In this document: one piece after another, positions 44,603 to 57,801 of the stretch
Layout of the letters: each line of letters begins with the position of its first letter
How positions within the stretch are numbered: the stretch's first letter is position 1
NCBI GenBank assembly: GCA_963070105.1
Contig: OY718808.1
Span: forward strand, 5,123,738 to 5,187,737
Length of the DNA stretch: 64,000 bases
Direction: 5' to 3'
DNA from: Litomosoides sigmodontis
Taxonomy: Eukaryota > Nematoda > Chromadorea > Rhabditida > Onchocercidae
The notes under the pieces: model-generated
What the model saw: only the letters and a program-made list of their open reading frames with translations
The model's database searches: none
What the model was told of the DNA's origin: nothing
Program-made: the position numbers and the translations under genes

Positions 44603-47600
44603 ATGACAATCGTGCTATCTGAACGCTGCTAAAATTCAACTTTGAAGCATTAAAGGGACGAAAGTAGCTGGCATTGAATTAATTAAAGTTTATCAACGCA
44701 TTTGCAAATGAATGGAATACAGTGATTGTTGAAAATTTAAAAGTGAAATGCGCAGGAATGAAGCATTTGCTTTCCTTAGTGATATTTTTGCTGATAACTA
44801 TAAAAGCAATCAGTTAGGTCGCAATTTTCAGGTCGAAATGAAAGGTATCGTTTAATTTTGTGAGTTACTTATAACTTTGCAGCAAATCAAAACATTGTGA
44901 AAAAGCAGTACTGATCGATTTGTCTTACTTCGCTTCAGGAGAAGGGGGACGAGGAGAATGTTCGCAATTATTTTTCGTCATAAATCAAGTGCTCTGCTCT
45001 CAAAGCTCTAACCGCCTCCAATTATGAAATTTTCGCTGTTCTTAAGGGATTCGCCACAGCTATAACTGGCGTCATTTTGAATCAATTCGCTTACCGCAGT
45101 GAAATCGCTATTCGGTTTGAAAAGTCCAGTTGGACAAGATCGGTTTCATTGTAGAAATAACAGAACGTAATATGTTCTTACGAGAGGAATGAAATTTCAA
45201 AACCGATTGCATTTAAATTTTCAACGTATGGAAGACTCATCAAAATGTATCAGTCAATTTATAGCATTTTAGCGTTCACTTTAGACAACAAAAATGTGCC
45301 GAATATTTCAATTTAGTGTGATCAAATTTGCAACCGAGTGGAAAATGCAGCAATCAAATTTCGCATTTAAAATATCATTTATCATAAGAAATTTATTTGA
45401 AATTTTATAATTAATAAATGTCTACTTTCTGCGTTTTAATTTGAAACCTTACTTATTGCGAGTAGCAAGGAAAGCAGCTGTCCATCGCTGAAACACTGAA
45501 AACACACTGAATTGTTCGCTGTCTTATCAATTATGAGAATGTCTAAAATAAATAAGAATTACAAAAGTTTTTTTCGAGCAAAATCTTTTTTGCACAATTT
45601 ATTTCAAAGAAAACGAAATGAGAAAAAAGATGAAAGCAATGAGGAAAAAAAGTCGGTGTGCGCTGGAAATTTAAGAGAAATGTTTTATTCCACCCATCCT
45701 GGAAGTAATGTGACAGCGAGAAATGTCATCAAAAATGACAAAAAGCTGAATAATTGAATTTTTTGCATTCTTTGAAGGAATGGTTGAGAGCAGAAGAAAT
45801 TCGCCGAGTAATTTAATTGCTTTCGTTAAATTCTTATGAAAATATAGCAATGATTAATAGCACTTCGAAATAGCTAATTAGCGAAATTTAGTTACCGTAA
45901 CATATATATGCGAGCGAGAAATTCACAACGACACATCCATTATCTCATCGTCGTTTCAATCACTTCAATTCAATTACTATTTACTTATTCGCAGACTTTA
46001 TTTTAATTTTTCAGAAAATATTTCTCATAAATTTTACTGTCATAGAGTCAATTTTCTTTTCTTTCCTTTGAAATATATTTTTACAAATATACTTGAATTC
46101 ACTGATAACTCTAGACGCAAATTTTCTTCACTGTTTTTTTAGTGGCATGAATCAAATTGAAATGAATGTTGTAAGTCTGAACAAGTGAATTACGGGTTAA
46201 CTGAATGCAAAATTATCGAGTTTTGGGAATAGGGGTATCCTTGCTTTCTTGCGTCATGTTCGTCGAATTTCGAGTCGAATTAGTATTTAGTTAAAATCAA
46301 AGAGAAACTTCGACTAATACAATCTTAATTTGAAGTGTGTTAAGCCTGTGATGCTAAAATTAGCTGTAAATATTCGTGACAGATAAGTGAGAGAGCCTGC
46401 AACATCGTTGCATAATTTCTCGCTCATTTTAACAATGTTCGAAGAAGGTCAATTGAATAACAGGTAAATCGGTAACTGTATTAGTGGACATTATTTAATT
46501 TGTTATGTTTAAAAATCAAATGTCCAATATAATACGATAGGATGAGCTGAATAATTCCAGACTTATATCAAAATAATTCACACAAAATTTTTGTTAAAAA
46601 TGTGAATTTTTTTAATTACAGTAATCTCATATATTAGAATGAAATTTTATGAACAATTCGTATTTCTGGCAATTGTTCTCTGAAATTGCAGTTATTGGTG
46701 ACTAGCTTTTTTGCTAGCTTTCTTCCGTCGTGGATCTGTTACGAAGGTCAAAATGCCGCTTTACTTCTATCGCAGTAGAGGACTTGCTCAGCATGTGTCA
46801 TCGGTGAAGATGAACTGGAAACATTGGTGGGGTACTACTGCTTTTAAATAATATTTCCGCAATTCATTTGAATCAGTTGCGGAAAAAGGTTACTAAGTAA
46901 AAGAGTGAAGTAAAGTGAACTGAAATAGAAAATGTAATGTTCGATTAATAAGTAGTAAAGTGAAGTTATGTGCTTATGAAAAACAGAAGTTCGGAGATAT
47001 GAGTGAAATGAAATCAATGATAACGATGGTGTAAATGGTGTAATTGACGAAAAATTGACATCTAAAAATGAAGTCGCCGGAGAAGGGAGCCTTTTAACTC
47101 AGTCATATTCCATTTCGATTTTTGAAAATGAACTTTTCAATCAACAATTTCTTATGCCATAGTACACGGTAGCGAAAGGACAATTGAACAATCACCAATT
47201 TAATTTAACTTAATCATCATTTGCTAAATTATCTGAGGTAGGAAAATAGCTTCGATTTAAGCTTGAAAAGGCATTGAATTGATTCCTCAAATAGTAATAG
47301 TACTTATTCCGCTACGATGGATGGATATCTTCTTCGATGTGATGGGCTTGCAGAACATGACAACCTATCAAAGAGATGAATTATGAGAGTGCCTTTCTAA
47401 CAGTTGAAAAATTCAAAGCAACATTTTATTAGCTGTTATTGCTGGATAGCTCAATAAGCTAAAAGTTATTCTTCCTATTTGCAGTACTACTTTTTTTATG
47501 GAACTATTTATTTTGGGGGAAGTTTAGAGCGCAAATTTCGGCTAATACTAAGTGAGGGAGTTGTTTTGTTTTCCTTCCTTCAGAACAAAAAAAGTTCATT

Positions 47601-47642
47601 TTTGCAAAGATTTTGAAATCGCTTATATTTCAATTAATACTG

Positions 47643-47711
47643 AAAAAAAATTTTTTTGAAGTTCTTAATTGTCAGTAGCACACTGACGATTAAGAGCCTC
47701 AAAAAATTTTT
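47643..47711. repeat. Long near-perfect hairpin
   Basis: Left arm ending TTCTTAATTGTCAGT (47676) and right arm starting ACTGACGATTAAGAGCCTC (47682) pair around a 5-nt loop (AGCAC). The stem extends outward through A/T runs to roughly 30 bp per arm. The inner 25 positions have one A-C mismatch and two G-U-type wobbles. Confidence 0.8.
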
Positions 47712-49587
47712 CTCTTTTTTGCAAAAAAAGAAGACTTGAGCCATTTTAGGAAATTAACGACAATTTCATGACGATCAGTTTCTTATTAGCTGAGTTAGCT
47801 GATTAGCGATTGATGACAATCAATCGAGTACCTCCCGATTTTTGAAAAATTTAAGCGACGTATTAATTAGTGAATTAAGTGGAAATGAAATGGAAATCAT
47901 TCATTCTTTTTATGGATTATATTTGTAAAATTGACGATGAAAAGTTTAAGCTAAGAAAGCTATTGCATAAAAAACGAAAAGCATAGGTGCTGAACTTCAT
48001 GATACGTTGTTTGTCAAGAGCCGAGCGCGTGCTAGAGGCATTGCGATGATCGAATGATTGAAATCATTTTAAATTCGTATGGATAATTTCAGAATAACAA
48101 GGAAGCTTGAAATTTTAATTGCACAAACATTTATGCAATTTGCATGAAACGCTAAAAGCAAACATTTCTGGCGGTGCTAATAGGGCAACCTGAAAATGGG
48201 CATAGCTCGTAATGGGATGAAATGATGCTTGAAAAGCTCGCTCTTTAAAAATAGAAACAGGCGATAGCTAAGTGAATTATTTTCGGAAGTGAATAATTTA
48301 CTTCTAAACACGGAAATTAAAAACTTAGCTAATTGATCAACAACCTTAATCTCTCGTGCCTTTGAGCTGCGGCCAAGAGCTGTCGAGAAATATGATATTT
48401 TAAAATGTTAACAACCGTCTCATTGAATAAGTAATACACCATAACTGTTGTTGATCTGTTTTATTTGCGGAGATTTCATTTGTTATCATAAAAATTCGTG
48501 TTAGCGAGTCCTATGATAGCAATTTTCAAGTAAATTTACATTCAAATTTTGTATTAAAATTTTTATTGGAATGTTTTTTAATTAAAAAATGACGGTCGGT
48601 GTGACAGATAGTTTAAACATTTGTATTTATTTCAGATGAGTGCCGTTGTAGAAAAGCTCATCCATTTCCATCATTTATTTATTACAATAGAAAATTGCAA
48701 TGAGAAGATTTACTTATTTTGAAATTCCAATTTTCGAAACAGTAAAGCCTTACGCAGAAATATGTAATCTTTGCTAAGTACATCGTAAAATGATTGTAAT
48801 ATCGAAATTGCCACTTCTCAAAAGTTAATATAGGCGGACGATTACTTTAAACACATTTTTTACTTTCATCGTCAACAGCAGCAATTAATGGCAGCTAGAA
48901 CTTGGAAATTGCTTCTATTAAAGTTTGCTTTAAAATTTGCATAAGATGAATTATTGAAATTATCTATCTTTCGTTTGTAAACGATTGAAAATGATATTTT
49001 CCCAATCATTTCAACAAATAATTTTTTCGTGAATTCACATTCGTTTATCAGCAATTTTAGTTAACATAACATTCTTTAAATTAATGCAAAAGTTGGAAAT
49101 GATGAACGAAATAGAAATAGAAGAATTCAGATTGGATTTTTTCGAGTTCCCTGGTGCATCAAAGATAGCGAGTATAGAATTGAAAAGAGAAGAAAATTCG
49201 CGGGAATTTCTTCTGTGAGAATTAATGTCGAAACTTCTGACTAATTTCATACAGATTGAATTTACTGTGCAACAAGCTTGCAAGTAATACTTTCTCACAG
49301 TTAAACACTAATTAACAAGTTTTGTTTACTGTAAATAACTTTCAAATAGCGAATTAAAATGTCGTTGGAAGCAAGTGTTAGCTTGAAAATGAAAATGTTG
49401 GCGGTGTGATGCTGCTCGCAGTTCAATTATTACTGAGAGGAAAAAGAGCTGTAGTGTGTTGAGGGGAAATAAATTAGCGTGAAATCGCAGGTTGTGAGTG
49501 ACGTCGCAGTTATGGGGCGATTGATGTGAATCGTTGAACGCGCAATTCAACCCTTGAAGGGAAAATTTATGAAAAATTGCTAACGTA

Positions 49588-49609
49588 CAACAACAACAAC
49601 AACAACAAC
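49588..49609. repeat. (CAA)n microsatellite
   Basis: Seven CAA units in gene-poor DNA. Confidence 0.9.
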
Positions 49610-52086
49610 TGTCTCTACCACGCAAGAGATATTAAAATTAGTATTACAGCGATCGCTGAGTAAGTCATCTATAATTTAGCAATAGCTAGCGTGCTTAATG
49701 AAATATCTCCAATCCTCAATTTCACACATTCTGAAGTTGATAAAGCTAATTAAAAAGAAAGAAAAAAAAGTTTGATAGCTTTAGGAATGCGTACAATGAC
49801 TGCAAGGTCACGTGATTTGATTTATGATGAAGTACGACACTGTTGCGCTCTATGCACTGTTCACTTTTGTATGTTGCAATTAAGGAAAATCACCGTTGTC
49901 GTTTCAGCGTTGTTGGATTCATCATTATCATTCAAATTTTTTGCTTCATTTTTTTAATGAAACTGATAGGTATGGGAATATAGAAATTTATGAATTGACG
50001 ATATTTTCCATCTTTAACGAACGAACTTTAAACTTATATTCTAAGTGCTCGGTGAATACTATTATATTTGGTGGAAAATACTTCAATTTAAAATGCGTTG
50101 CCTCCTGTGGCGCTATCAGTCGTTCTTCCTTATCCATGAAACTTCAAAACAAAAAAATTAAAACTGATGAGTGCGCTGTTGCTGCAATTCCGCTAAATGT
50201 CAATATTTGAGCAATGAATAAGTGAATAAATAAGTAAACAAATAAATAGCAAATAGTTTCTGACTTATAGATTGACGTGAGCGGAGAAGTCGTATATCGG
50301 GCGCTTGAAAGCTAACTGGCGGAGAATGGAGTGAGGAATTCCACCGGGGATCGTTATGGTCTGAAGAGAAGAGGAAGAGAGGATATGATAGCGAATAATT
50401 ATCACATCCTCTTCCTTCGCATGTTTTTATGCTCAAACAGACTTGAGACTATTTGTGCAAAATAAGTAATCTAAGAAGCTAAATCGAATCGAAATGAAAT
50501 TTCTAGACGAACCACATGGCATGCTAGCTGTTTCTTAGAACTATACAGCACTTTGCGCTTCATCGGTTAGTTCATCGGTGAAACTGTACCGTACCATACA
50601 ACAACGCCTCAGACATTGCTGCTTCTTCTATTAGCGTAGATCGATTTCGACTTGATAGCAAAAAGTAGCATTAAACGGTGAAAATGAAAATGGTGTTTGG
50701 GGAGATGTCAGCTTCTCATACATCTCAATTACAAGAATCGTTCAGGCATGTTATCACTTATCACTGATATGTTTATTTTACTCACAAAATTCATAGCATT
50801 TCAAAATGATAATTTTTTTTGAAAAAAATTTTTGAAATCTTATCGCTTATTAATTGATTACGACAATCAGAAAAATATTGAGGATGCTGAAACGTTTTGC
50901 TTTCTGATATTAACACCATCGGCATAATTGCAAAATAATTCCCTTTGTAAGCATATAGCTCGTAAGGCATAAAATTCAATTTAAACAAAAAAATTAGTGA
51001 ATGGACTGTGCATCCAACCGTTTGCTTGAAAGTAATCAGACCTTGGATAATTGAGAAGTAATAAAAACAAGAGAAAAAAAATACGGCAATAATTTCAAAA
51101 AGGTGGAAAATATCGCGTGAGGCTTATTTTCCACTTTCTCATTTGCCGTGGAAAACCGGACTGAGACATTTGAGAGCTTTAAATCAACTTTTTCCATGCA
51201 AAAACAAAACAAATTTGAAATAGATGTTGACAGCATGAAAATTAAACCAAAATTTCTTGGTTATAGAAGAAGTCCAAATCACTAATTAAACGAAATTTGA
51301 CAAGAAGAAAATGTGAGGATTTAACGTGGAAATTGTGTGACGAAAATAAATAGTTACTAATGGCATTTGTTTGGACGGTTTAGTTGAAAAGCGAAATTAA
51401 ATTTGTCTCTAATCTGTACCAAAAAAAAGTGTGAAAAAAGAATCAAAGAAGCTAAATGCAATTAAAAACAGTAAAAATGATTAGAACGGTAAGAAAATAT
51501 CACGCAGGCAATTCAGTGTCTGCGTAGCATAAATTAAAGGTGTCCAACCATGGCAGCAACTGAAATTAGATTTCTTTTTCTACAAGGCATTTCCGTTCCA
51601 ATGATTGTTCATTAACTTCAGCGTAAGAGTTGATTAACACATTCTTTGTGCAACGATCAGAACGAATTAAAATGCTGCTGTCACTAAATTAAAACTAAAT
51701 TTTTTCCATCAATAAAACAGTTGAAATGGTTTCCTACTACAAAATAAATTTTGCGTAACTATTAAAATTTAAAATCGTAATACTTAACAATTAGTAGTAT
51801 AAATAAATAATCCAAACAGGTCTTGAATAACCGAAAAATAACGGCAACTTCTTCACTTCGCTATTTCATTTAAAAAAATTAAAAACGATGAAAATGACGC
51901 AATATATCGAAATGCCTTTTTTGAAGGTCACAGTTATGCCGAACATTTTTGCCAGCGCAGAAAAAGTATTTTCAAAAAAATTGTTGGGAATATTTTAGGT
52001 CAAAGGAAAAAAATTAACAATGGAAGTTTGCTGACTTGGTATGGTTTTTTTTAGTTCGGCAAATTATTGCTTTAATAGAAAATAAA

Positions 52087-52302
52087 ATGCACATCGTATT
52101 ATTTTGCATATTCTGCTTGACCACATGCAATGTTCCTTCTTTCGCATTGCATCGGAGTGCGGAATTGTCAAGGATGCTTTCCGCTGTATGGAAGGGCGGA
52201 ATTGTCAAGGCAGAAAGATGGAAAGGAAAAGGAACAAAAAAGGGAGAAACGATAGACAAGGAAGATATTTGTTCATCGATCGCAAAAGAATCAAACGTAT
52301 GA
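52087..52302 (+). CDS. Candidate secreted basic peptide, 71 aa
   Basis: Single open frame from ATG 52087 to TGA 52302. It starts with a clear signal-peptide profile (MHIVLFCIFCLTTCNVPSFA), then a basic mature region including WKGGIVKAERWKGKGTKKGE. AATAAA lies a few bases after the stop. An acceptor-like TTTAATAG ends 8 nt before the ATG. A 15-nt direct repeat (52159-52173 and 52196-52210) lies inside, read in two different frames. No family recognised. Confidence 0.4.
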   Translation: MHIVLFCIFCLTTCNVPSFALHRSAELSRMLSAVWKGGIVKAERWKGKGTKKGETIDKEDICSSIAKESNV

Positions 52303-53102
52303 AAAATAAATTTGAAATTTATATATCATAAATTTACAGCAAAGAATAGAAGTGAAGCATTTATGTAGTTGAAATTGATAAAAAATCGGTCGATGCGGAA
52401 AAATGTTGAAAAATTTTCCGAAAATTTCTACACATTGTCTCCAACTTTATTTTTAAGATCAGTTAGCTATTGCCGTCTGATTTCCTTCTGACTATTTGAC
52501 AGTGACAGTGATAATCTCCGAGAAAAAAATTGAAGCTCTAAGAAGACTCAAGCAATAGTGAAATATTCCAAAGGAAGCATATAACAGACTACATCTTGCT
52601 CGAAAGACACTGCCATGAAGTGAAGCAAAATAATTCCGAATAATGATTACTATTAATTAATATACCATTAAAATCAAATTATATCAAGGTAAATTAAATC
52701 ACTAAATTACTCATCCTCAAGTAGATCTACTGCTCCGACTAATGACTGCTTGGGTAATATGTTCACTCGTCCAATTGAGACGCAGCGTTTTCATATCCGG
52801 CTGGCACAAACCATATTTCGAATTGTTTAGTCGTTCATAGTTTAGTTATGCATTTTACAGAAGCGGTAGAGCCTTTGATGGTGTCTCCACTTAATTCTTA
52901 GTTTGAATTACGATAGCATATTGTCACATAAGTATTTGTCACAATAATTTCACTGTACGTTTATGACCGAAGTTTAGGTCATCTACACGATAATCGCTGT
53001 TTGGTCATATTTGTCGTGCCGAGTATCACAGTGCTTCCAGAAAGGAGAAGTTATTTTCAGGATTACCATGAAAATAAGGAGCTTGCAATGAATTAATTAC
53101 AT
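52303..53102. other. Upstream region of the METTL17 gene
   Basis: AT-rich, no supported exon; presumed promoter and 5' UTR. Confidence 0.5.
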
Positions 53103-56100
53103 ATGAAGAAAGTATTTCCTCTCTTCCAAACATTATGCCAATTCAGTGCAGGGAAACGAACGGCATTGGGATTAACGAGAAATTTAGATGATGGAAGTGC
53201 TAATGTCATTTCTGTGAATGTTGAAACGGGCTCGAAAAGCATTGTACAGCTGAAGGATATTGGTGGTAAAATGATATTTGTTTTCTTGGCAAATCTTAAT
53301 CGTATATGATAAATAACTTTTTTTTTGTAATGAAAGCCGTTACAGTATTTAGTTTCTACATGTATTTTAATTGCTTCTTCAATTAAATAATGTGAATGAA
53401 ACTAAAGTGATTACTTTACGGTTCGAAATTTTAATTTCCTTTTTTAAAAAAGTCAGCAACATAAATTTCTGTCCAATGCTGTAGCACCATAGAGAGAGAC
53501 GGCACAGTGATGTTTAAGCATAACGATTCATATGAGTTCCTAAGACCAGTGTTTACTAAACAATGTTTTCAAGTTTAGTAGGTAATGTACAAAAAACATA
53601 ATTTGATATTAAAAAGGTCATTTGTACTTACTGTGGAATATACTTTTGCAGCTAAAAATTCAGTGAGAGATGAGGGACATAGTATTGATTTAAAAAGTTT
53701 TTCAGCGAAGAAAATGCAATTAAAGTATGACAGAGTTTTACCACAAAAAGCTATTATTGGCCTATGGAATGCTCTCACATCATGTTCTAGAAATCCAAAA
53801 ATTCTACAGTCTGAAGCTGATCAGGTTCAAATTATTTTTCGTTTGGTTTCTTGAGAACACAGCTTCTTTTTGTCACTTTTGAATTTTGGTTGTTTTCTAT
53901 AAACATGTAATAATTCTCTTTTTAATATGAATGTCAATAATGTTTTTTTTTGGATGATAAAATCTTCTGTGCAAAAGGAAGAGCTGAAAATTATAACTTA
54001 TCGAAAGTAATTTTTTTGTCAACATAATAAGAAATTTGTATGTGATTAATATCTGTTCATTTAAAGTCTCTCGAAATTGCATATTTCATTTTCTTTAACC
54101 GTTATTGTTATTGATACATTGCAGGCTAATATATGTCATTAAAACATGGGTGAAATGCCGAATCATTTTGTTACATGTTTTTTGGATTACTTTCATTTGT
54201 GACATTACAGTTTTGCTACAGACAGTTTCAGTCGTTTACTACATTTAGTTAAAAGAAAAATTGAGGCAGCGCCAGTTTCCTGCATCACCAGAAGAGGTAC
54301 GAAATGCACGTTATGAAATTAAGAAAGTGTTGGAAATGGAGGGTGGATATCCGGATTGTCATTCTGTCAGTCAGAAAGTGGTCAGTTTCAACTCTAATTT
54401 TCAGTTCTTAGCTTTCGTCAATTAAATCCATCAGTTTCTATGACTTTTTCTTTGATTTGTGCTTGATATGAGGCATGATATCAATAACAAGTATTTGAAA
54501 TTTAAAATTCGGGCAGAAATGGAGTATTTGATTGATTCGTGGGATTTATTTTAGATGGAAGCATTTGATTTTGAAATAAAGAAGAAAGTAAATAAATTGC
54601 TGCGTTATACGAGATATAATTGGAAACCGCTGGATTTTAAGACACGTGAAGATGCTGCAGCCTATACATTAGCCAGGTATATTTTTGATTTTCAGCAGTG
54701 AACGATTCAAACCTTGGTTTAACTTCACTTATGGAATGTTGTTAATTTTGTTTGATTTCCGTCAGCTTCTTATTTTTATCATTTTTTTATGTATAGAATG
54801 TTCGTTCTTGCTACTAAAATGCATTTGAATACGTAGTTTAAAAATTAGAACTAAAATTTGTTGAACTTCAATTCACCTTAAAGTGGAGTATCATCTTAAT
54901 TGATGCCATTAGTGAATGAATGATATGTGATATGTTCTGAATGAGGTAGTGTGATATGAGTTGAATCACTGAAATTTATTTCATTGAACTCAGTTTTATA
55001 TTTTCTTACTTTTAATACGGCTCATTTAATCAACATCGAATTCGGAAAAACTGATAGTTAAAAGGCAACATCATATGAAATATTTCACTACTTTGCGGTT
55101 TCCAGGTTTGCACCTAATTATGCAGAAGTTGGCTTTGTATTACGAGAATTCAGGAACAACGGATATATTCCGGAAACGGTTTTGGACTACGGAAGCGGCT
55201 CCGGTGCTGCATTTTGGGCTGCATTCGAACAATGGGGAGAACAAGTCAAAAGTTATCAGCTAATTGAGCCGAATGAAGAAATAAGTCAATTTTGCATGGA
55301 TATTTTAAGGGTATGTTTGCTATTTTTTGTTAGTTTTTCTTTTTTTTCGCAGTTTCCTTTACTCTTGTTTGATAATTCTTCTGATTGGATCAAAAAGCTC
55401 AAAAATCAAAAATACAGATTATACATACATGACCTTTGTTATTTTTAGGGTGATAGTGAAAACAATGGGCACCCGTTCGTACATCCAAATGTTAACTGTA
55501 GGAAGTTTTTGGCACCGTCATTGAACAACACCTTTGATGTGATCATTGTTCATCGCCTTCTTGCTGAATTGGCTTCCGAAGAATCGCGTACTCAGCTACT
55601 AATAGATTTGTGGAGGCGAACGAACCGGTAGGTTTCATTTCTGAAATGCCGCTTTTGTTCGTTTTTGAATGAGTAGCTTCAGAAATATTGAAAATGAGAA
55701 AATATGTAAATTGTTGAAGAATTTGTGAAAGGTAGTGAAAAAAAGATTTTTATCCACTGATGGCTGCTATCAAGGTATTTGGTACTGATTGACGGAAGCT
55801 GTAAAGGTGCTTATAATGCTCTGATGGAAGCGAGAGATTACATTCTCATGGGTGGTTGTGAACTGCATAGAGAACAAACTCGACAAGTCCTGATGGAAGC
55901 AAAAGTATTGAATGAAGAAGCGGAATGTATATTGACTGATCAACAGTTGTCGAATTATATGCGTTATAATCTTATTAAAAATATGGTACGCTTGGAGTGT
56001 TTGAGGGCTGAGGAGTCGTGTAATATTTCAGTGTTTCAGTTGCTTCAGTATATGTGCAACTGTATATACGGAATATGTTGTGCAACTGACGCATCTCTTA

Positions 56101-56625
56101 ATTCTCAGCTTAATTGTATCAGTTTAGATAGCGAATTGAATTGTTATCTACATAGATGCAGAGAAGGAATTGTTTCAAATTAATTTGGTTTCAGCTTCCA
56201 CCAAACACAGTTCTGCCAACCAGATTAAGCCCTGGATATGTATTTGCTCCATGTCCACATGACCAAGGATGCCCGAAAAATGTGGAGAAAACGAAGTTAG
56301 TCCTATAATCACTGTGACAAATTTCGTTCGGTTGTTCATTTCAGTTCAGTTGACAGTTTTTATTTTTGTTTTGCTTTCATCTCATAAGTTTGAAATTGTT
56401 ATCAGTAAGCATATTTTTTAAGTCAAATAGTTCTAGAGACGTATGCAGTTTTTCAACTCAATGGAATGTATTACGAGCAGATGGGCGGAAACAGACTTTT
56501 AATACCGAAACAGGGTCATTCTCTTACGTCATTATGGCCAAGGGAGCAAGACCTCATCAAATACCCGAAAGCAGAATTCTAATGGTTTGTTTATTTCTGA
56601 CTAAAATATACATATCTATTTTAGT

Positions 56626-56659
<34 letters not shown>

Positions 56660-57253
56660 TAATTAAAACTTATGTTGAATAATTTCTTTCCTAACAAGTC
56701 GTTTGAGAATTGACCGATGTGAACAAGATCCTACAATTTTATCCTACAGTTTTCGTTGCATGGAGAAATTAAAATAAGCTAGACACAAGAGGTGTTTATT
56801 AGGCCATTTTCTTTTGAACTTTGTTTTTATTACTAATTTCAGCTAAAACGCGGAGGGGGACATGCGAGTTGTACGGTCTGCACACCGTTTTGTGGAATAC
56901 AACGTTTCACAATATCCAAAAGTATGGGTAAAATTTACAAGTCGGTCAAAAATGTTAAAACAGGTCGAATATTGCCAGTTGAGGTTATTATTTATGAAGC
57001 TTTGTTTTCCAGTTTTGCTTAACGAGATATACATTTTGTAATTAACAAAGATAAATATGAGGATAAGAAGACCTGCTCTTCATGTTCCAGAGCCCTCCAT
57101 CCTTTTTTGTTTTATGGGTTTATCTAGTAGTTTGTTTAGATGAGAACTGTAGGATCTGATTCGGAGTTCGATGTGTATAAAGAAGCAGTGGAGGAATTTA
57201 CGGAGGAAAAGAGCTCCAAGAATATAGTGGAGAAAAAATCGTCCTGCAGCTAA
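53103..57253 (+). CDS. METTL17: Mitochondrial ribosome assembly factor METTL17 (Rsm22 family)
   Basis: Acts in assembly of the mitochondrial small ribosomal subunit; it is methyltransferase-like and binds an iron-sulfur cluster in studied homologues. Eleven exons: 53103-53265, 53652-53824, 54249-54380, 54555-54676, 55106-55310, 55449-55627, 55775-55985, 56195-56295, 56431-56584, 56843-56983, 57140-57253. Phases agree throughout; 564 aa. The N-terminus (MKKVFPLFQTLCQFSAGKRT) suits a mitochondrial presequence. Landmarks: RYNWKPLDF, the SAM-fold motif VLDYGSGSGAAFWA (222-235), DVIIVHRLLAELAS, and a cluster-type set of cysteines. These are PGYVFAPCPHDQGCP (C415, C421), VCSF (C434) and CTVCTPFC (C490, C493, C497). 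The tail after 527 is acidic and lineage-specific. Less sure points: the exon 1 end (two possible donors, both in phase) and the donor of exon 3. Confidence 0.93.
56629..56656. repeat. (TA)n microsatellite in METTL17 intron 9
   Basis: About 28 bp of TA repeats between exons 9 and 10. Confidence 0.9.
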
Positions 57254-57801
57254 TTTATTTTTCACATTGTTTCTGTTATTGTTGCTGTTAATATTTGTTT
57301 GGCATTATCTTTAAAGTGTGGTTTCCATTATTTTCTTACTCTATGTAACAAAATACTCGTATTGTAAAGATTTTATTAATGATGAGATTTAGGAAAACAT
57401 GTCCTTACGTATATTTTACCGTTAAAATCAAACGTTCCTGTTTCTGTATAAAACACAACTTGAAAGTTTATAATTCTTTATTTATTGCAAGTGCTGGTTG
57501 TCTAATAATTTTCAGCGTAATTTCTAGCTGCATAAATAAAATTTTAAGAATTTCATAAATTCATCGGTACAAAGTTTTTCCAAAATTTTCAAGTTTCCGA
57601 TTCTAAAATTTCACCTTCACAGCAAATATCAAAGTATTCACGAGCCTTAATTTATGAAAGGATATTCAAAGTGTTTTTCGAAATCTTGAAATTTTAAAGC
57701 TAAAATTGCAAATCTAAATTCGCAATGTGAATTGCGAATTGCGTTAATTTTCAAACCGTTTTGCATAACTTTGCGTTTGCTGTGTCATAGCTTTGTTGCG
57801 T
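57254..57801. other. Convergent 3' flanks of METTL17 and gpb-2
   Basis: 548 bp of AT-rich DNA between the stop codons of two convergent genes; presumed 3' UTRs. Confidence 0.65.

Larger units (their letters stand above)
44603..52086. other. Gene-poor AT-rich region
   Basis: About 7.5 kb without a convincing multi-exon gene. Contents seen: a hairpin at 47643-47711, a short (CAA)n tract at 49588-49609, and isolated ORFs (for example 45512-45757 plus, 49326-49625 minus) lacking domains or splice support. A weak two-exon candidate on the minus strand (50652-50723 joined to 50265-50360) is in phase, but its donor is poor. Confidence 0.5.

Noticed and set aside
45512..45757. Plus-strand 81-codon ORF rich in Lys, Asn and Glu
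   Set aside because: Composition follows local AT/purine bias; no splice sites, signal peptide or family.
49326..49625. Minus-strand 99-codon ORF with seven cysteines in a row at its start
   Set aside because: The poly-Cys comes from the CAA microsatellite read in reverse; the rest shows no domain or splice support.
50265..50723. Minus-strand two-exon candidate ending TITIPGGIPHSILRQLAFKR...
   Set aside because: The last segment looks coding and the phase fits, but the donor is weak, there is no signal peptide or domain, and the total is only 55 aa.
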